Positions 1-11,866 of a stretch of DNA of 64,000 nucleotides are shown one piece after another. Within the stretch, counting starts at the first letter, position 1. Every line of letters starts with the position of its first letter. This DNA comes from Ctenosaura bakeri (lineage: Eukaryota; Chordata; Lepidosauria; Squamata; Iguanidae). A program made the translations under genes and the position numbers. Where the stretch lies: contig CAOLHI010000391.1 of the NCBI GenBank assembly GCA_948474755.1, forward strand, positions 558,001-622,000. The letters are read 5' to 3'. Under the pieces are notes generated by a model. It did no database searches. It saw nothing but the letters and a program-made list of their open reading frames with translations, and was not told the DNA's origin.

Positions 1-447
1 TTTACTACAAATAAGAGGGAGAAGAAAATGAGGATGCTCAAGCCCACTCTTTCCGGTGTAAGCAATGTCTCTTCTAAAGCTCTTGGAGTCAGATCTAAGT
101 CTGGGTGCCCAGGTTTTGGCTGCTGCCAGGGCAGCATTTGCACAGTTAACTAGTGTGCCAGATGCACCATTCTTTCAGAAGTCAGGCCTTGCTATGGTGA
201 CACATGCCTTGATTACATGTATTTTTAAATCTTTTTTGAAATAATGTTTTAAATGTGTTTTAAGTGTTATAACTAAGCACACTTTAATAATCAGAATATT
301 TATTTCCTTTTTAACTTTTGTAAAATAAATGTTTTAGCTGTATGTTTTTAGATTATTGTAAACTGCATTGGATTAGGAGAAAGGTGAGATATAAACTCAA
401 CAAATGAATGAATGAATGAATGAATGAATGAATGAATGAATGAATGA
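1..447 (+). repeat. L2-like LINE 3' remnant with (TGAA)n tail
   Basis: Bases about 113-225 translate to a reverse-transcriptase C-terminal segment (…AFAQLTSVPDAPFF…, MVTHALI), typical of L2 elements. A 3' UTR ends in the GATATAAACTCAACAAATGAATG type of terminus, then about eleven TGAA units at 403-447. The element is internally deleted. Confidence 0.65.
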
Positions 448-454
448 AGAATTT

Positions 455-597
455 TTCTATTACCTTCCTCTGATCCACTATGATTTGCTCAGCATCACCC
501 AGTGGATTTTCATGGCTGAGCAGAGATCTGATCCCCGGTCTCCTGGAGTCCTGGTGCAACTCTCAAACCACTAAACCATGCTGGTTCTCTATCTGAT
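455..597 (-). repeat. Sauria-type tRNA-derived SINE, partial
   Basis: Antisense copy of the SINE body: ATCACCCAGTGGATTTTCAT, then CCCCGGTCTCCTGGAG and AAACCACTAAACCATG. The last corresponds to the tRNA-like head. The Bov-B-like tail is missing. Confidence 0.65.
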
Positions 598-1023
598 ATT
601 CCTCCTCAGATACTAAAATAGCTAATCCTTTTTTTTTATTAAAAAAAAAAAAAACACCTCTCTGTGTTCCTTCTCCATCTCTCCTACTCAGCAGTCAGAG
701 CTAAGGCAACAAATGACCCTTCTTCTTCTTTCCTGTGTGCTCTCTGCCAGCACTCCCAGGAGGCTCTAAGGACCAGTGGGAAAAAATTACCCTTCCATCT
801 TCCCCCTCTCTGCACAAAGGGGGGGGCTGGGAAGTGCCCACTAAGACCCTTTCTTTTCACTGCCCTCATCCTCAATTACGGAAGTTGAGGAGAAGGGCAA
901 AGTAAGAGGCCCAGCACAAGAAAGAACTTGACCATATGATTCCTCCTCCACTTTTAGTAAGGCCGCCTCCCCCTTAACATTAACAGCAACAAAATTAATC
1001 CTCATTAACTCAGAAGCAAAGTC

Positions 1024-1212
1024 ATGCAGTGCTCTGAGTGTTGGACAACGAGCCTGGATACCAGGGCCTGATTCCTCATTCAGCCATGGAAGCATCACAT
1101 GTTCTCAGCATCTCCCCCCCCAAAAAAAACCATGATAGATTTGCCTTAGAGATGCCATAAATTGGAAATGACTTGAAGGCACGCAACAACAACAACCACA
1201 ACAACAACACAA
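1024..1212 (+). repeat. Sauria-type SINE with Bov-B-like tail
   Basis: The body reads GCTCTGAGTGTTGGACAACG, then CATTCAGCCATGGAAGC. The 3' end GGAAATGACTTGAAGGCACG plus (AAC)n is the tail this SINE shares with Bov-B LINEs. The middle is deleted. Confidence 0.75.
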
Positions 1213-3678
1213 GAAGCAAGGAGAGCATTTTAGCTCTCATTTGTTGCCAGTTAAAATGGATGTGTTACTAATAAACTTTGTATTCTCCAAGCACACAAGC
1301 ATTGACTGCAGTACCCTCCTCCCCTTGGCCTCCTGGTTCCTATTTCGCTGGGCTGTGGATTCTGCCTTGATAAGGAAAGTGAAGGAATGAATGGCCACTG
1401 GTGGATGTGGCAAGGGATGGAGCAAGGCCTGCTGGGGCATTTTGCCCAAGGCTCTCCACCAAAAGCCAAAACCTAACCACCCATTTCCGCATGTCCTGCA
1501 CAGGACGCTGGGGAAATTGCTGTCTTAATCCACCTGGAGATTGTTAGGGCTGCAGACAGCTTTAAAAACACACCCTCATACAAGCACACCCACAAATCTC
1601 TACCTTTCTCCTTCTGGATGCATGCATTCCTACAGGTCATGAAATGGCACCTTCCCAACTGTAACATTCACCAGTCAGGAACGCAGCCCACTTATGGTAC
1701 AAATGAATATATTTTATCTTTTGGCACTGGGATATTTGACCTAGTTCAGGATATTATTATACTATAGTTTGAACACATCAGGTCTCCGTCTGATTAGGAT
1801 GGCAATCATGACTGATTAGATCAGCCTGGCAACTAAACAAATGAGAAACATAAGTACAAGGGCTCTCAGATTCGCAGGAAAGGGAGTGGCAGGCATCCTA
1901 ATCTTTAGATCGTGAACACGGCTTGTTTTGGACAATAGCCATGACAATCTGATTTCAGTTCTCATCAGACTGGGAACAGGAAGGGTTCGCTTTATAGCTT
2001 ATTGTTACCATGAACAAATGCAACCAAAGGCAAGCCCACAAATAATACCTGCTTCCTGAACATTATTAAGCATGAGCATAAATAAACAGGATTGCGAGCT
2101 TATTAAAATATTTGAATGTATAAAGGTGACATTAAGTCTGCTGGAAAATGAACAGGAAGTGTACCATGTCTTGGTCCCCAATCAGTACCTATGGCCTTTA
2201 CTTTCATAATTCTAATGAGAAACACATAGAGGTTATCATTCATGGCTTGTTTCTTTTTCTTTCTTTTTTTTCCTCCTCTTTGGTTGCAGATCTCCAAACT
2301 GTTCCAAACTATATAAACTCTATTCAGTTGTTATCAAAACACATCCAAGCATCACAGGAAGAAGAACATGAGGAGTCTGATTCCTCTCAACCTCCAGTTC
2401 TGCCACCCTCCTCAAGGGGAGAGTGGCACACCTGGACAGGAAAGCATCCCCTGTGAATGGACATTCTCTGTGTGATAAGGAACAAAAACCAGTCAGAGTC
2501 CAGAGCAGAATGTGCAGGATGTCAACACATAAGAAAGCCCTTCTATTCCAACTCTGGAACTGGGGATGGAGGTAGATGGGCTAGCCTGCTCCCTTCTTCA
2601 TTTGTTGATTGAACATTTTTAAATAATGACTAGATAAGACAATAGTGTTCTGTATTTGAGTGAACTTTCACTGTGCATGCACATATATTCTGCATTGAAA
2701 AAGCACCTGCATTTTAGCATTTTTTTCTGAAAAGAGTCCAAAAGTGCAACTAGTGGTCCAATATTGCATGGAAACCTTTCCATTATTCTCCAGCAAAAAA
2801 ACAAATGCCTAAATTGTTCACTCTTGCATGCAAGAACAAAATATGCATGCAAGAACAAGATATTTCATCACCAGGTGTCCAAGAGCAATTGCAGAACTCC
2901 TCTGACACCATTCATGAGACAGCTACATAGCACTGAAAAGTGATCTCCCACGATGTGCAAAATACAAAAAGTTTATGAAAGGCTCTATGTGTCAGACTCA
3001 GACACTTTTAATGTGCTATTATGTACTAATCATATTTATAAACTAGAATCCTGTTGATCATTCTGTATTAGTAAACAGCTGTCAAGTATATTAGCAACAC
3101 TTATTTTCTTTAACAAAATAGTCATATTTCAGCATTTTCTCCAATATTCGTTACTATAACTCTGTAACTATAATTCTAATATTTATAACTATATTCAAAC
3201 TTCAACTTTTTCCCATTTTCAAACAGTTTTTCTGATGCGTAATATCAGACAATCATGGCAAGAACAGTCTATGAATTAAAACACACAAGATAGCAGTGCA
3301 GAATCCTATGTTTTATAGAACTAACCAATTATTCAGACAAAATTGTTAGGTCCTTTATTTTAAAAAGGAAATTAATTGTCTATGCTGAAGCTGTTAAGCC
3401 AATCTGAAATGTTGCTACTACAGTGATAGCCACTCTAAAACAGACGCACCAATGCAACAGTTCAGGAGAGTCTCAAAATGAGAATGAGTCAATCAATCAC
3501 ACTAGATGCAATACAGGGCATTCAAAAATTATCTGTCAAATTTCACTTGTATAGAATTGAAATCGTAAAGATAATTTTTGGACATCCTGTACAATGCAGA
3601 AAGCAAAAAAAAAAAAAACAAGATTCCATTGTACTTTTTAGAATGCTTCAACAGTATGGGACCTTACCCACATCTTAC
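1213..3678. other. FBLN2 intron sequence, no gene seen
   Basis: AT-rich single-copy-like DNA with scattered stops in all frames. A 102-codon frame at 2148-2456 (+) shows no recognisable domain. I see no second fibulin-2 exon here. Confidence 0.5.
3670..3678 (-). other. Splice donor after FBLN2 exon
   Basis: Read on the minus strand, the exon ends CCAGAAG and the intron starts GTAAGATG, close to the vertebrate donor consensus. The reading frame runs on only about 14 codons past this site before a stop, which supports splicing here. Confidence 0.7.
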
Positions 3679-5015
3679 CTTCTGGCAACCTGGAGGAAGT
3701 ATGAACAGAATTGGGATCCACATCTTCATCAGGCTGGTAATGATAAAGTGTCTGAGACTGTTTTTGAGATATCCGGTTGTTATCTTCTTTCAACGCAATC
3801 AAAGATGGTGGGGTTGGATTAAATTTAACTTTTGGAAAATTATCTCCTTTCTCCTGCAAAGTGTTTAGCCCATGCGATTGAGTACTATTGGCCTCTTTTA
3901 AGCCTAGTAATTTGCTCTCCTTCTGTTTGTTGTCTTTTTTCATATTCAGTTTGATTCTAAACCGGGCATTCTCCTCTTGCTCATTCCTCCCTCGGTGGGC
4001 CAGGTTCTTCCTCTCTCCTTCTGCCGTATTTCTGGGCATCTCAGTGGTAACTGCAACTTTTTTTCCTTTTAAAATGCTCCTCTCAGTAGTGATTTTATGA
4101 TGTCTCTGCTGCGCTTTCGGTGTTGACACTGTGCTTGTATAAATCCTTTCCTCCTTTTTTTCAGTGGTGTGACTAGTTTCAGGGTAGCCTATGGTGGGAG
4201 CATTTGTGACTGTCAGTGAAACAGCAGTCGGGTATGAAACCAGGTCAGTTGTTGAAGGGGGCGCAACACTGTTTGCAAGATAGTCATAATCCTCACTTTG
4301 CTCATGGCCAATGCTCTCCTGTTCTGTATGTGCTGAGTAACTGTAATACTTTTTAGGGGGATCCACCTGAGTAGTGTCTCCTTCTGGGGCCTCCTGATCA
4401 TAACTGTAGGGGTCATCATAATGTCTATCTGCTTCAGCATCTCCAGGATCAGATGGCTTGTGGGAGTTTAATGTAGATTCATTACAGTCTGGGAGCTGAT
4501 AGCACATGAGGTCGCCTCCTGCATTGGGGCAATGGCACACCTTGCAGGGTGGCATATGGAAGGTGTGTCCTGCTGCGTACTTCTGATCTTCATGGACACA
4601 GCCTATCCTTCCACACTGAGGGCACCCATCCGCTGGCAGCACAGCATCAATGCAGTTGGGAGGAAGGTCTGGACAGAGCATAAACTGACAGCTGATCTTG
4701 CCTCCCCCTTTGGGACATGAACATTCAGTGCTTCCAAAATCGACAAAGTAAGACTGCCCTTCAGGGACTTTGCCATTGATAAAACCTACATTGACACAGT
4801 CGTAGTACTGGTAGCCCTCACAGGTGCACCCATGCTGTAGACAGGAGGCGCAGCATTCACCTGGCTCAAGCACTTCTTCAATGCAATTTTCCAGCTGCTT
4901 ACACTCCACACCTGTGCAATCCTTCTGAGCTTCTGAGGTGCCAGTCCAAATAAGCACCAAGAGAACTGTGCTCACAGGGCGTAAATATAACACTTGGTGC
5001 CTACCCATAATCTTC
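3679..5015 (-). CDS. FBLN2: Fibulin-2 large N-terminal coding exon (signal peptide, Na and Nb segments)
   Basis: Fibulin-2 is a secreted calcium-binding glycoprotein of basement membranes and elastic fibres. The frame is open for 443 codons plus one base from the ATG at 5008. Residues 1-27 form a signal peptide with a hydrophobic core (STVLLVLIW). Residues about 31-175 are cysteine-rich and carry text I recall from fibulin-2, such as DCTGVEC, GYQYYDC and VDFGSTECSCP. Residues about 176-443 lack cysteine and are acidic, Ser/Thr-rich and lysine-rich, matching the Nb segment. The exon ends GAAG followed by GTAAGA on the minus strand (intron from 3678), leaving phase 1. A TTAG acceptor gives an exon start at 5015, seven bases before the ATG. 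An in-frame ATG at 5032 lies beyond this acceptor, so I prefer 5008. No anaphylatoxin-like or EGF exons are visible to the left. Identity rests on remembered family text, not alignment. Confidence 0.85.
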
Positions 5016-5036
5016 CTAAGTAAGTAAGGCAAAAAT
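5016..5036 (-). other. Probable splice acceptor before FBLN2 start codon
   Basis: On the minus strand a T-rich tract (ATTTTTGCCTTACTTACTTAG) ends in AG at 5017-5016, seven bases before the ATG. This fits a non-coding first exon lying further right on the + coordinates, at a position I could not find. Confidence 0.5.
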
Positions 5037-5738
5037 CTAGCTTCCCTTGTCTTCTATGGGTTTCTTTCTCTTTCTCTCTCTTCTTTTCCCTCTTGGAATT
5101 TCTGTTCACTCAGCTCCCTGGTCCAAAATATTTCTCCGGATTCTGTTTTGCAACGAGAGCCTAGGTTTATGAAAGAGAACTTTGTTAAAGGTTATACTCC
5201 ATGCATATCCTGTTAAATACTACAGATACTTTAAAACTGGGATAATATTCCAACATCTGGAAACCTACATATTAAATTAATCATTGTGTCACCCAAGCAA
5301 CCGTAGACACCAAAGTCCAAGCATCATGTTTTTCATTTCTCTCTGTTTTTCTTTTCCCAATTCTACCTCTAAGAAACAAAAGTGCCATTTTTGTCCATTC
5401 ATAAAATACACACATAGTAACATAGAAGGAAAGATGTTGGACTTCAACATCTTTTTTAAAAGTGCTTTTTTAAAAAGAGAGCTTATTGGCAGACAAATAT
5501 ACAGTCCTTCTTCACATACGAGCTATTCCTGTTGTTCAATATTTGATCAATGTAGTTTGATGGCACCAAACTTAAATAGGGAAAAATATCTTCTATTTTT
5601 AATTCTCCAGAGCCCATTCTGAAGTGGACACATAGCCCACAGGAATTCTGATTAGGCTTAAAATGAGCTCCTGTCAGCGGCCTTACCACGAGCCCTTGTT
5701 AGCAATATGTCATGTTTCCTAAGGTACTTTGCCACTGA
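5037..5738. other. Sequence 5' of the FBLN2 exon, no gene seen
   Basis: Begins with a pyrimidine-rich stretch (5040-5100, + strand) beyond the proposed acceptor. The rest has no feature I can name. Confidence 0.4.
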
Positions 5739-5766
5739 GTGTACAAGTATGGGACCTCCATAAGGC

Positions 5767-6235
5767 CTAACCCCCTCCCTCCATTCTCCTCCTCCCATTC
5801 TCTCGTGTCTTGCCAGGTACAGAGAAGGAGGGCAAGCAGATGGACAAAAGGTAAGGAAATGGGAGGGTAGGCTTGCATGAATTTTCCTTCTCCCCTCTGG
5901 ATCTCTCCCTTCCCATTCCCTTGCCTCTGTCCCCCTGTGGTAAGAACCTGTGCTGAGACAAAAGGGAAGGGAAGAGGGAGAGCAAAGTACATGCAAGCCT
6001 TCTTTCTCCCTTCCAGTGCTCCCCCTTCCCATTCCCTTGCCTCTGGCCCTGGCAGAGAACTCATGATGAGGCAAAAGGCAAGGAAATGGCAAGGGAGGCT
6101 TGCACATGCCTTCCTTCTCCCCTCTAGAGCTACCCTCATTCCCTTGCATCTAGCCCCAACATGCAAAAGGCAAGGGAATGGGAGGGAGGAGCCCTGGGAG
6201 GGAATGAGAGGGGGATCACGGGGGGGGGAGTTATT
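5767..6235. repeat. Minisatellite, about four units of ~115 bp
   Basis: Units start near 5767, 5885, 6001 and 6112 (spacing 118, 116 and 111). They share CCTTCTCCCCTCT, then CCCATTCCCTTGCCTCT, and then an AAAAGG-rich part ending in GGCTTGCA. A period close to a multiple of three, together with few stop triplets, produces the long overlapping frames on both strands. I do not regard these as genes. Confidence 0.75.
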
Positions 6236-6239
6236 TGCA

Positions 6240-6305
6240 GTTTTTCTACCTTCGTGAGGGTTCTGCACCCTGAACCTTCACAACAAATGGAGAGGCCACT
6301 GTATT
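6240..6305. repeat. Possible pogo/Tigger-like DNA transposon end
   Basis: The sequence CCTTCGTGAGGGTTC…GGAGAGGCCACTGTA resembles the end of Tigger-like elements (usually GGAGGGCCGACTGTA). The match is short and recalled from memory, so the call is weak. Confidence 0.3.
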
Positions 6306-7990
6306 TCAGTTGCTTGCCCATTGTTACTTATGTTCTTAAAGGGATTTACTTCTCTCAGTGGGTTTCAGCGAAACTGCCATCAATACTTTTGGACTATGGT
6401 TCACAAGATCACATATTGCCAGAGTTTAGAAGTAACTAGTAAGAAACAACTAGTTGTTTGTGATTACTTTTTTCCAATAACAAAAATATAAACACAGTAT
6501 GTTAGAGTATGGCAACTGCACAAGGGAAAACGTTTCTCCTTTTGTGGTATACCTGCCAATTTTAATTCCTTTGCTACCTGCAGGGATCTGGCCTCACTAA
6601 AAGAGGAGGAATATCAAATGATGACTTGTGCCTTTCCTTATACTACTGCCTCCTGCTTTATTCTGTCCACTAAAGGAACAAGAAGGGGGACGGGGGCAGG
6701 GTGTGTTACATACTATAGGCCAACAACTTGTACAATTCAGATCTTTACAAGTATTTAAAGTAACTACTTTCATAACTATTGAGAAATGGGAAAGCGTTAC
6801 ATTTTAAGGTTGTAATTATAGTAGAAGTGCCCTCAAGGGCCTTGCAGCTACAATTCTAACTAATTACTTTTTAAAGATAACTTTCATGAGTCTTCAGTTG
6901 TGCGAGGGAGGATGTATGAAAGGAAGTACTGATCCAGTGGATGGCAGCCTGACACATCCTTCCCAAAATGACAAGTTCCAAAAAGAGGGAGAAAAAAAAA
7001 ATCTCCTTCAATGTCTTCCCCACCTCCTGTTTAAAAATGTGTTCATTTTTCATTTTCTTTGCCATTTGTAATCCTGAGAGCTGATGTTTGTAGCACAATG
7101 ATGTGAACACAGCAAAATTTGACAATTGTACGATTGTAAAAATACCAAATATAATAATATACCTACTAGACATTTGAAAAAAAATTGATTTTTTTTTTTA
7201 AAAAAGGTTGAAAACCACATTTCATGTATGTTGGGAAACATTAACAAAGAGAATTTTGGACTGATGAAATCTTTGTAGTTCAGTACTTATTCTGTTGAAA
7301 ATGATTGGCTTTTTGCACAGAAAGCATGCTCTTTCCTCTACAGAAAATGTAGTTTTCTGTGCCAAAACCCAAAAGGTGAATTTTGCACAGAAGAGATCAG
7401 GAACTGCAAATACGCTTTGTGCCAAGTTTTTTAAAGATTTTCTCTCAGCAGGAAAAAGATTCCTAAAATTACTCACTGCTTCCTTTGAGAACAATATCAG
7501 CAATGAATCACATCCATAAATTACTTACTTTTCAGCCTGGTTGCTGAAAAGTTAGAGCCAGGTCTACTGGTAGATCGCAGGGTGATTCACAATATATCCT
7601 CAAGGATTTCTGATTCCCAGTTGTTTAAAGTTAGGCCCCGATGTGACCCTAAAATACTAAGAATTAATTAAGAAAGCTTGGGATATAACTAGGAGTGGCT
7701 TTTTATGTGGGAAGGTTATATTCAAAATGCTTATTCAAAACTCAGCATTCTCTAATCCTAAATTTGTGGCTTTTGCAGCAGTTATGTCATTAACTTGACT
7801 AGTTAGTGGGCTATGCTAGCAGAGAAAAGTGAGTATCTAGAAGACAAAAGCATTCCTGCTGGGGGAGCAGGATGAGAAATACATTCTTGGGTGGCATGGA
7901 GCCCTGAATGAATGGTGAGGAAAACAGGATAGTTCTACCACCATAAAAAGAAGGGTAAACAATAAAGGAAGAAAATGAACAGTGAAGAAA
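6306..7990. other. No gene or clear repeat seen
   Basis: AT-rich DNA with short poly-T/poly-A runs near 7180-7205. Open frames are short and have no family resemblance I can see. Confidence 0.4.
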
Positions 7991-7999
7991 CTGTCATAT

Positions 8000-8212
8000 A
8001 CTGTGGGCCTTTCAGATTTGCTAGGATTTAGTTCCCCTATGGATATCAAAATTTGTGGATGCTCAAATCCTTTATGTACAATGGTGTAGTAAAATGGTGT
8101 TCCTTATATAAAATGGCAAAATCAAAGATTGCTTTTTGAATTTTTTTTCCTTTTAATATTTTCAAGTTGTGGTTGACTGAATCTGTGAGAATCCACAGAT
8201 AGGACTGACTTT
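8000..8212. repeat. Tigger/pogo-like non-autonomous DNA transposon remnant
   Basis: One end reads TACTGTGGGCCTTTC and the inside reads ATGGATATCAAAATTTGTGG followed by AATGGTGTAGTAAAATGG. The other half repeats GAATCCACAGATAGGACTG. The pattern of paired 'nTGTGGATn' motifs near each end is typical of this group. Confidence 0.5.
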
Positions 8213-9779
8213 AGACTTGCTATCACAGATAGTAGAAAGAAAACTGCATTAATGATAGCTAAAAGAAAAACAGTAGACACCACCAATTTTCTGTTTTTCT
8301 GTGTTATTGATCATGGCTTTATTACACCGGCCTGTTGTCTCACAACAGTTGCATTATTTAAAGAAACAAAAATATACTGGTATAGAAACAATCACTATCA
8401 CACCATTTCCGCAATAATGCTATGCTATCAATTTGGTGATACACATTCCTGCAATCAGTCTTCTGCACCACCTCACTGACCGTGCCTCCCTTCCCCTATC
8501 CATGCAACCTAGCACATCCACTATATATATTTTTCTCTGCACAATTTCAGCATGTTGGGAGACTTTCCCCCCATCATCCCATTTATAATAAAAAGATACA
8601 AGAAGATAATGTTGAATAAGAAGTCCAAATGTGCATGCACATGCATTTTAAGATCAGTTTGATGCAGGCATGCAAATAAGGCTTCCATTTTGCTAATTTT
8701 CCAAATAACTTTTAAATTCTTGGATAAATTGAATAAACAGGTATTTCCACTTTTCTATATTCAAGCTTATATGCTACCTCAGAAATAATCTGGTGATTTT
8801 GTCCTTCAGATAAAATATTCATTCAGGCATTCAGCTTCTTGTTTCCTCCCCTAAGAATTCACATTCCACTTTCATATCGAGTACTTGTCTCTCCTGCTTT
8901 TAGTTCACAGAGTGCCTACATTTTTTTTCTACTGGGAACTTCTAAAAACTATGGAAAGCCTGTAAGTAAAACTGAAAGCATTCTTCAGCCACTAGAAATA
9001 TTATCTTTAGGGTTGATTCTTAAATAAATCATGCATTCTCCTTTAGTGCTTAATCTGGTGATATATTTGAATGTTACTCTAAAATCTATGAATAGCCAGT
9101 TGTTTTACCAGAGCTGATTGAGGGAATGTGTCTTTGGAAAGATCATACACCTGGGCTAATCTCAGGAGACCCTTCCCTTTCCTCTCCCTTGCACTAGTAT
9201 AATTAATCACATATTTTCCAGTCAGAGAAAACCAAGTTTGCATTTTAAATGGGCCCCTTGAATCCATGTGAACATACTGTTATCGTTAGTGCTGTTTCAG
9301 TAGACTCTTTACCCTGAATTGCTCTTATCAATATGTTTTTAAAAAAATGTATGAGTATAATCACTTGAGATACAAGTCATCAATCCTGTTTGGAAGCACC
9401 ACAAAAGTGAGAGAAGATGAGTCTGGGTTGTAGTCCAGCTGAACAGCTTATTCATTTCCTGTGCAAGTTGCCACCATCTTAATACCATAGCACTGCTGAC
9501 AGGCTTTCATTGAAAAAATGTCTCATGTAGCATAGAAAGAACTACAAAAACTGTTCCCTACACACCAAGAGAGAAACACTGTCATCAGACACATTGAAAT
9601 TTGTCTTTTCCAAAGCAACTGCCTCACAATGTAACTACTGAAGTAATACAAGTGTGAAAAAAACTTGGTTTCTTCCAGCTGTTTTGGACTACAGTGCTAG
9701 AATCCAGGGTCTTCCAGCAATGCTAGATTTGTGACAGAGAAAAAAAAAAGTGTTTTCATATAGCACAAAGTTAAATTAC
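8213..9779. other. No gene or clear repeat seen
   Basis: AT-rich non-coding DNA. Short open frames on both strands show no conserved motif. Confidence 0.4.
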
Positions 9780-10090
9780 GAAATCTATTAGAGCAAAACA
9801 GTGATGGTCACCATCTTGGATGGTTGAAGACACAAATCCATGCAGGATGCAACTATTAACTGCTACCAGCCATGATGACTATAATGCCACGTTCAGGATC
9901 AGTAGGAGTCCACTTCTGAAAAAAAGATCAGTTGTCAAAGAACAACAGCACAAAGTTATTGTCCCATCCATGTTCTGATTGAGGACTTGCTATATACCTC
10001 TTGGTTGGCCACTGTTGGAAATAGGATGCTGGACAAGACAGATCTTTGGGCTGATCCAGCGGGGCATTTTTTTATGTTCTTATGAATAAG
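9780..10090 (+). repeat. CR1/L3-like LINE 3' UTR
   Basis: Contains CTACCAGCCATGATGACTAT and, near the end, GGTTGGCCACTGTTGGAAAT, GGATGCTGGACAAGACAGAT and a TATGTTCTTATG terminus. This is a widespread reptilian CR1-type 3' end in the sense orientation. No coding part remains. Confidence 0.6.
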
Positions 10091-10102
10091 AATGTTGTAG
10101 CA

Positions 10103-10105
10103 GAG

Positions 10106-10156
<51 letters not shown>
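10103..10156 (+). repeat. (GAAA)n microsatellite
   Basis: About thirteen uninterrupted GAAA units directly after the CR1-like tail, starting in a GAGA stretch. Confidence 0.95.
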
Positions 10157-10159
10157 AGA

Positions 10160-11468
10160 GCTTTAAGCATCTCTATGGCCCTTGAAGTAACCAGAGCAAA
10201 ACAACACCAATGCCAGTTCTCTCATAAAATGGGATGAATCTGTTGCCTCAGGAGGTGGATTGGGAGGGAAAGAAAATCCAGCACCCCTTGATAGCAGGAA
10301 AGAGCTGCTACTGCCTGTGGCCATGCAGTATAACCAGCGTAGCTACTCCAGAGAGCTTCCTTGGCCAGTTGTCCACAGCAGTAAATGCTACAGTAGGAGG
10401 AAAACGATCATAGCTCTTCTCCTCCAGTGCCTTATGCTCACCCAATGCCTTATGCTAAAGAGACCCCTCAGAGTTAGACAGTGAACAGGCTCTCTAATCA
10501 GCATGCTACTACAACCGTGCAGACAGCTAGTTGGGTTCAATTCTTTCAGCACAATGAACTGTTACTTTCTATGTGTTTTATGGAATACTATCACATGTAT
10601 GCACAGGTGTTAATTGTTACAGACTGTGCAATGAAACCTGACTGCAGTAATCCTTTGTTGTATTTCTGGGTGCAAATAATGCAGGAAGCAGTCAGACCTC
10701 AGTCAGTGACCCATGGTAAAGCTTAGCATAACTCACCATCAGCCTGGATACCCTGGAAATGTTAAACCCTAGTATTTGACAAATCATTGGATAAGGAAAG
10801 TAAACAGTAAAGAAGGAAGGAAGGAAGGAAGGAAGGAAAGTAAAACAGCTTTAGAACACTCCCAGTTTTGTTCTGGCCATTTAATCTGTTCTAAGCACAC
10901 TTTTTCAAGATCAACCACATAGCAAATTTAGGTGGATACTAATAAAAATAAGCTCTCATTATTCCACAGTGATGCCATGGTAGGTTAGAAGTTCATTAAG
11001 ACTCTCTGAACATATCTGCACATCATTTGCTGAAAGAAATCAGCATACAGCCTGGGAAGATATTCACTTACTTAAGGCTTCTAAGTTCATTATTCATATT
11101 TGCATAGCTGAAACAAGAAAAAATGATCTAATTCAGCATATTTCTGGTTTCCATAATTACATATAAAGCATACACAGAGTATTAAAATGCACGGCACCAA
11201 AAAACTTCCATAGAAAGAATGGCAACAGGCAGTCAACTGAATCCTCTCAATGCTCATTAATTATAGTATAAATAAGGCTACAGTGCAAACGTACTCGGTT
11301 AACTTATTCTACCAGGTGTGTGGAACATAAAAAAAGCACAGCAGTAACACTGTTCAGGGAACATTGTAATTAACAACCATCAGACCTGGAGGCCATTAAA
11401 ACAGATTACAGTTTGATTATCAGTTAATTTTCAGTTAACCAAAATAACAGTTACATTGAATTTGACAA
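10160..11468. other. No gene seen; short (AAGG)n at 10814-10838
   Basis: Two adjoining short frames at 10260-10726 have no recognisable content. The remainder is AT-rich with no repeat I can assign. Confidence 0.4.
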
Positions 11469-11866
11469 GAATCATAGAATCATAGAATCATAGAAATTCA
11501 GAGTTGGAAGAGACCACACAGGCAATCCAGTCCAACCCCCTGCCATGCAGGAACACCCTCAAATCAATCCCGACAGATGGCCATCAAGCCTCTGCTTAAA
11601 AACCTCCAAGGAAGGAGACTCCACTACACTCCGAGGCAACAGATTCCACTGCCGGACAGCCCTGACTGTCAGGAAGTTCTTCCTGACGTTCAGGTGGAAT
11701 CTCCTTTCCTGCAGCTTGAATCCATTGCTCCTTGTCCTGGTCTCTGGAGCAGCAGAAAACAAGTCCCCTCCTTCCTCTACATGGCATCCCTTCATATATT
11801 TAAACATGGCTATCATGTCCCCTCTTAACCTCCTCTTCTGCAGACTAAACATACCCAGCTCTCTAA

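Noticed and set aside
403..447. CRISPR-like or other array among the tandem repeats
   Set aside because: All arrays here are simple microsatellites or minisatellites without unique spacers, and the DNA is from a vertebrate.
2148..2456. 102-codon frame in the FBLN2 intron
   Set aside because: It has no recognisable domain and lies on the strand opposite to FBLN2.
5009..5032. Upstream in-frame ATG for the FBLN2 exon
   Set aside because: A likely splice acceptor lies between it and the ATG at 5008, and the residues it adds (MPYLLRKI) do not improve the signal peptide.
5658..6268. Overlapping frames of 126-189 codons on both strands
   Set aside because: They lie in the 115-bp minisatellite, and the repeats keep frames open. 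The translations are repetitive Ser/Leu/Pro/Gly text without domains.
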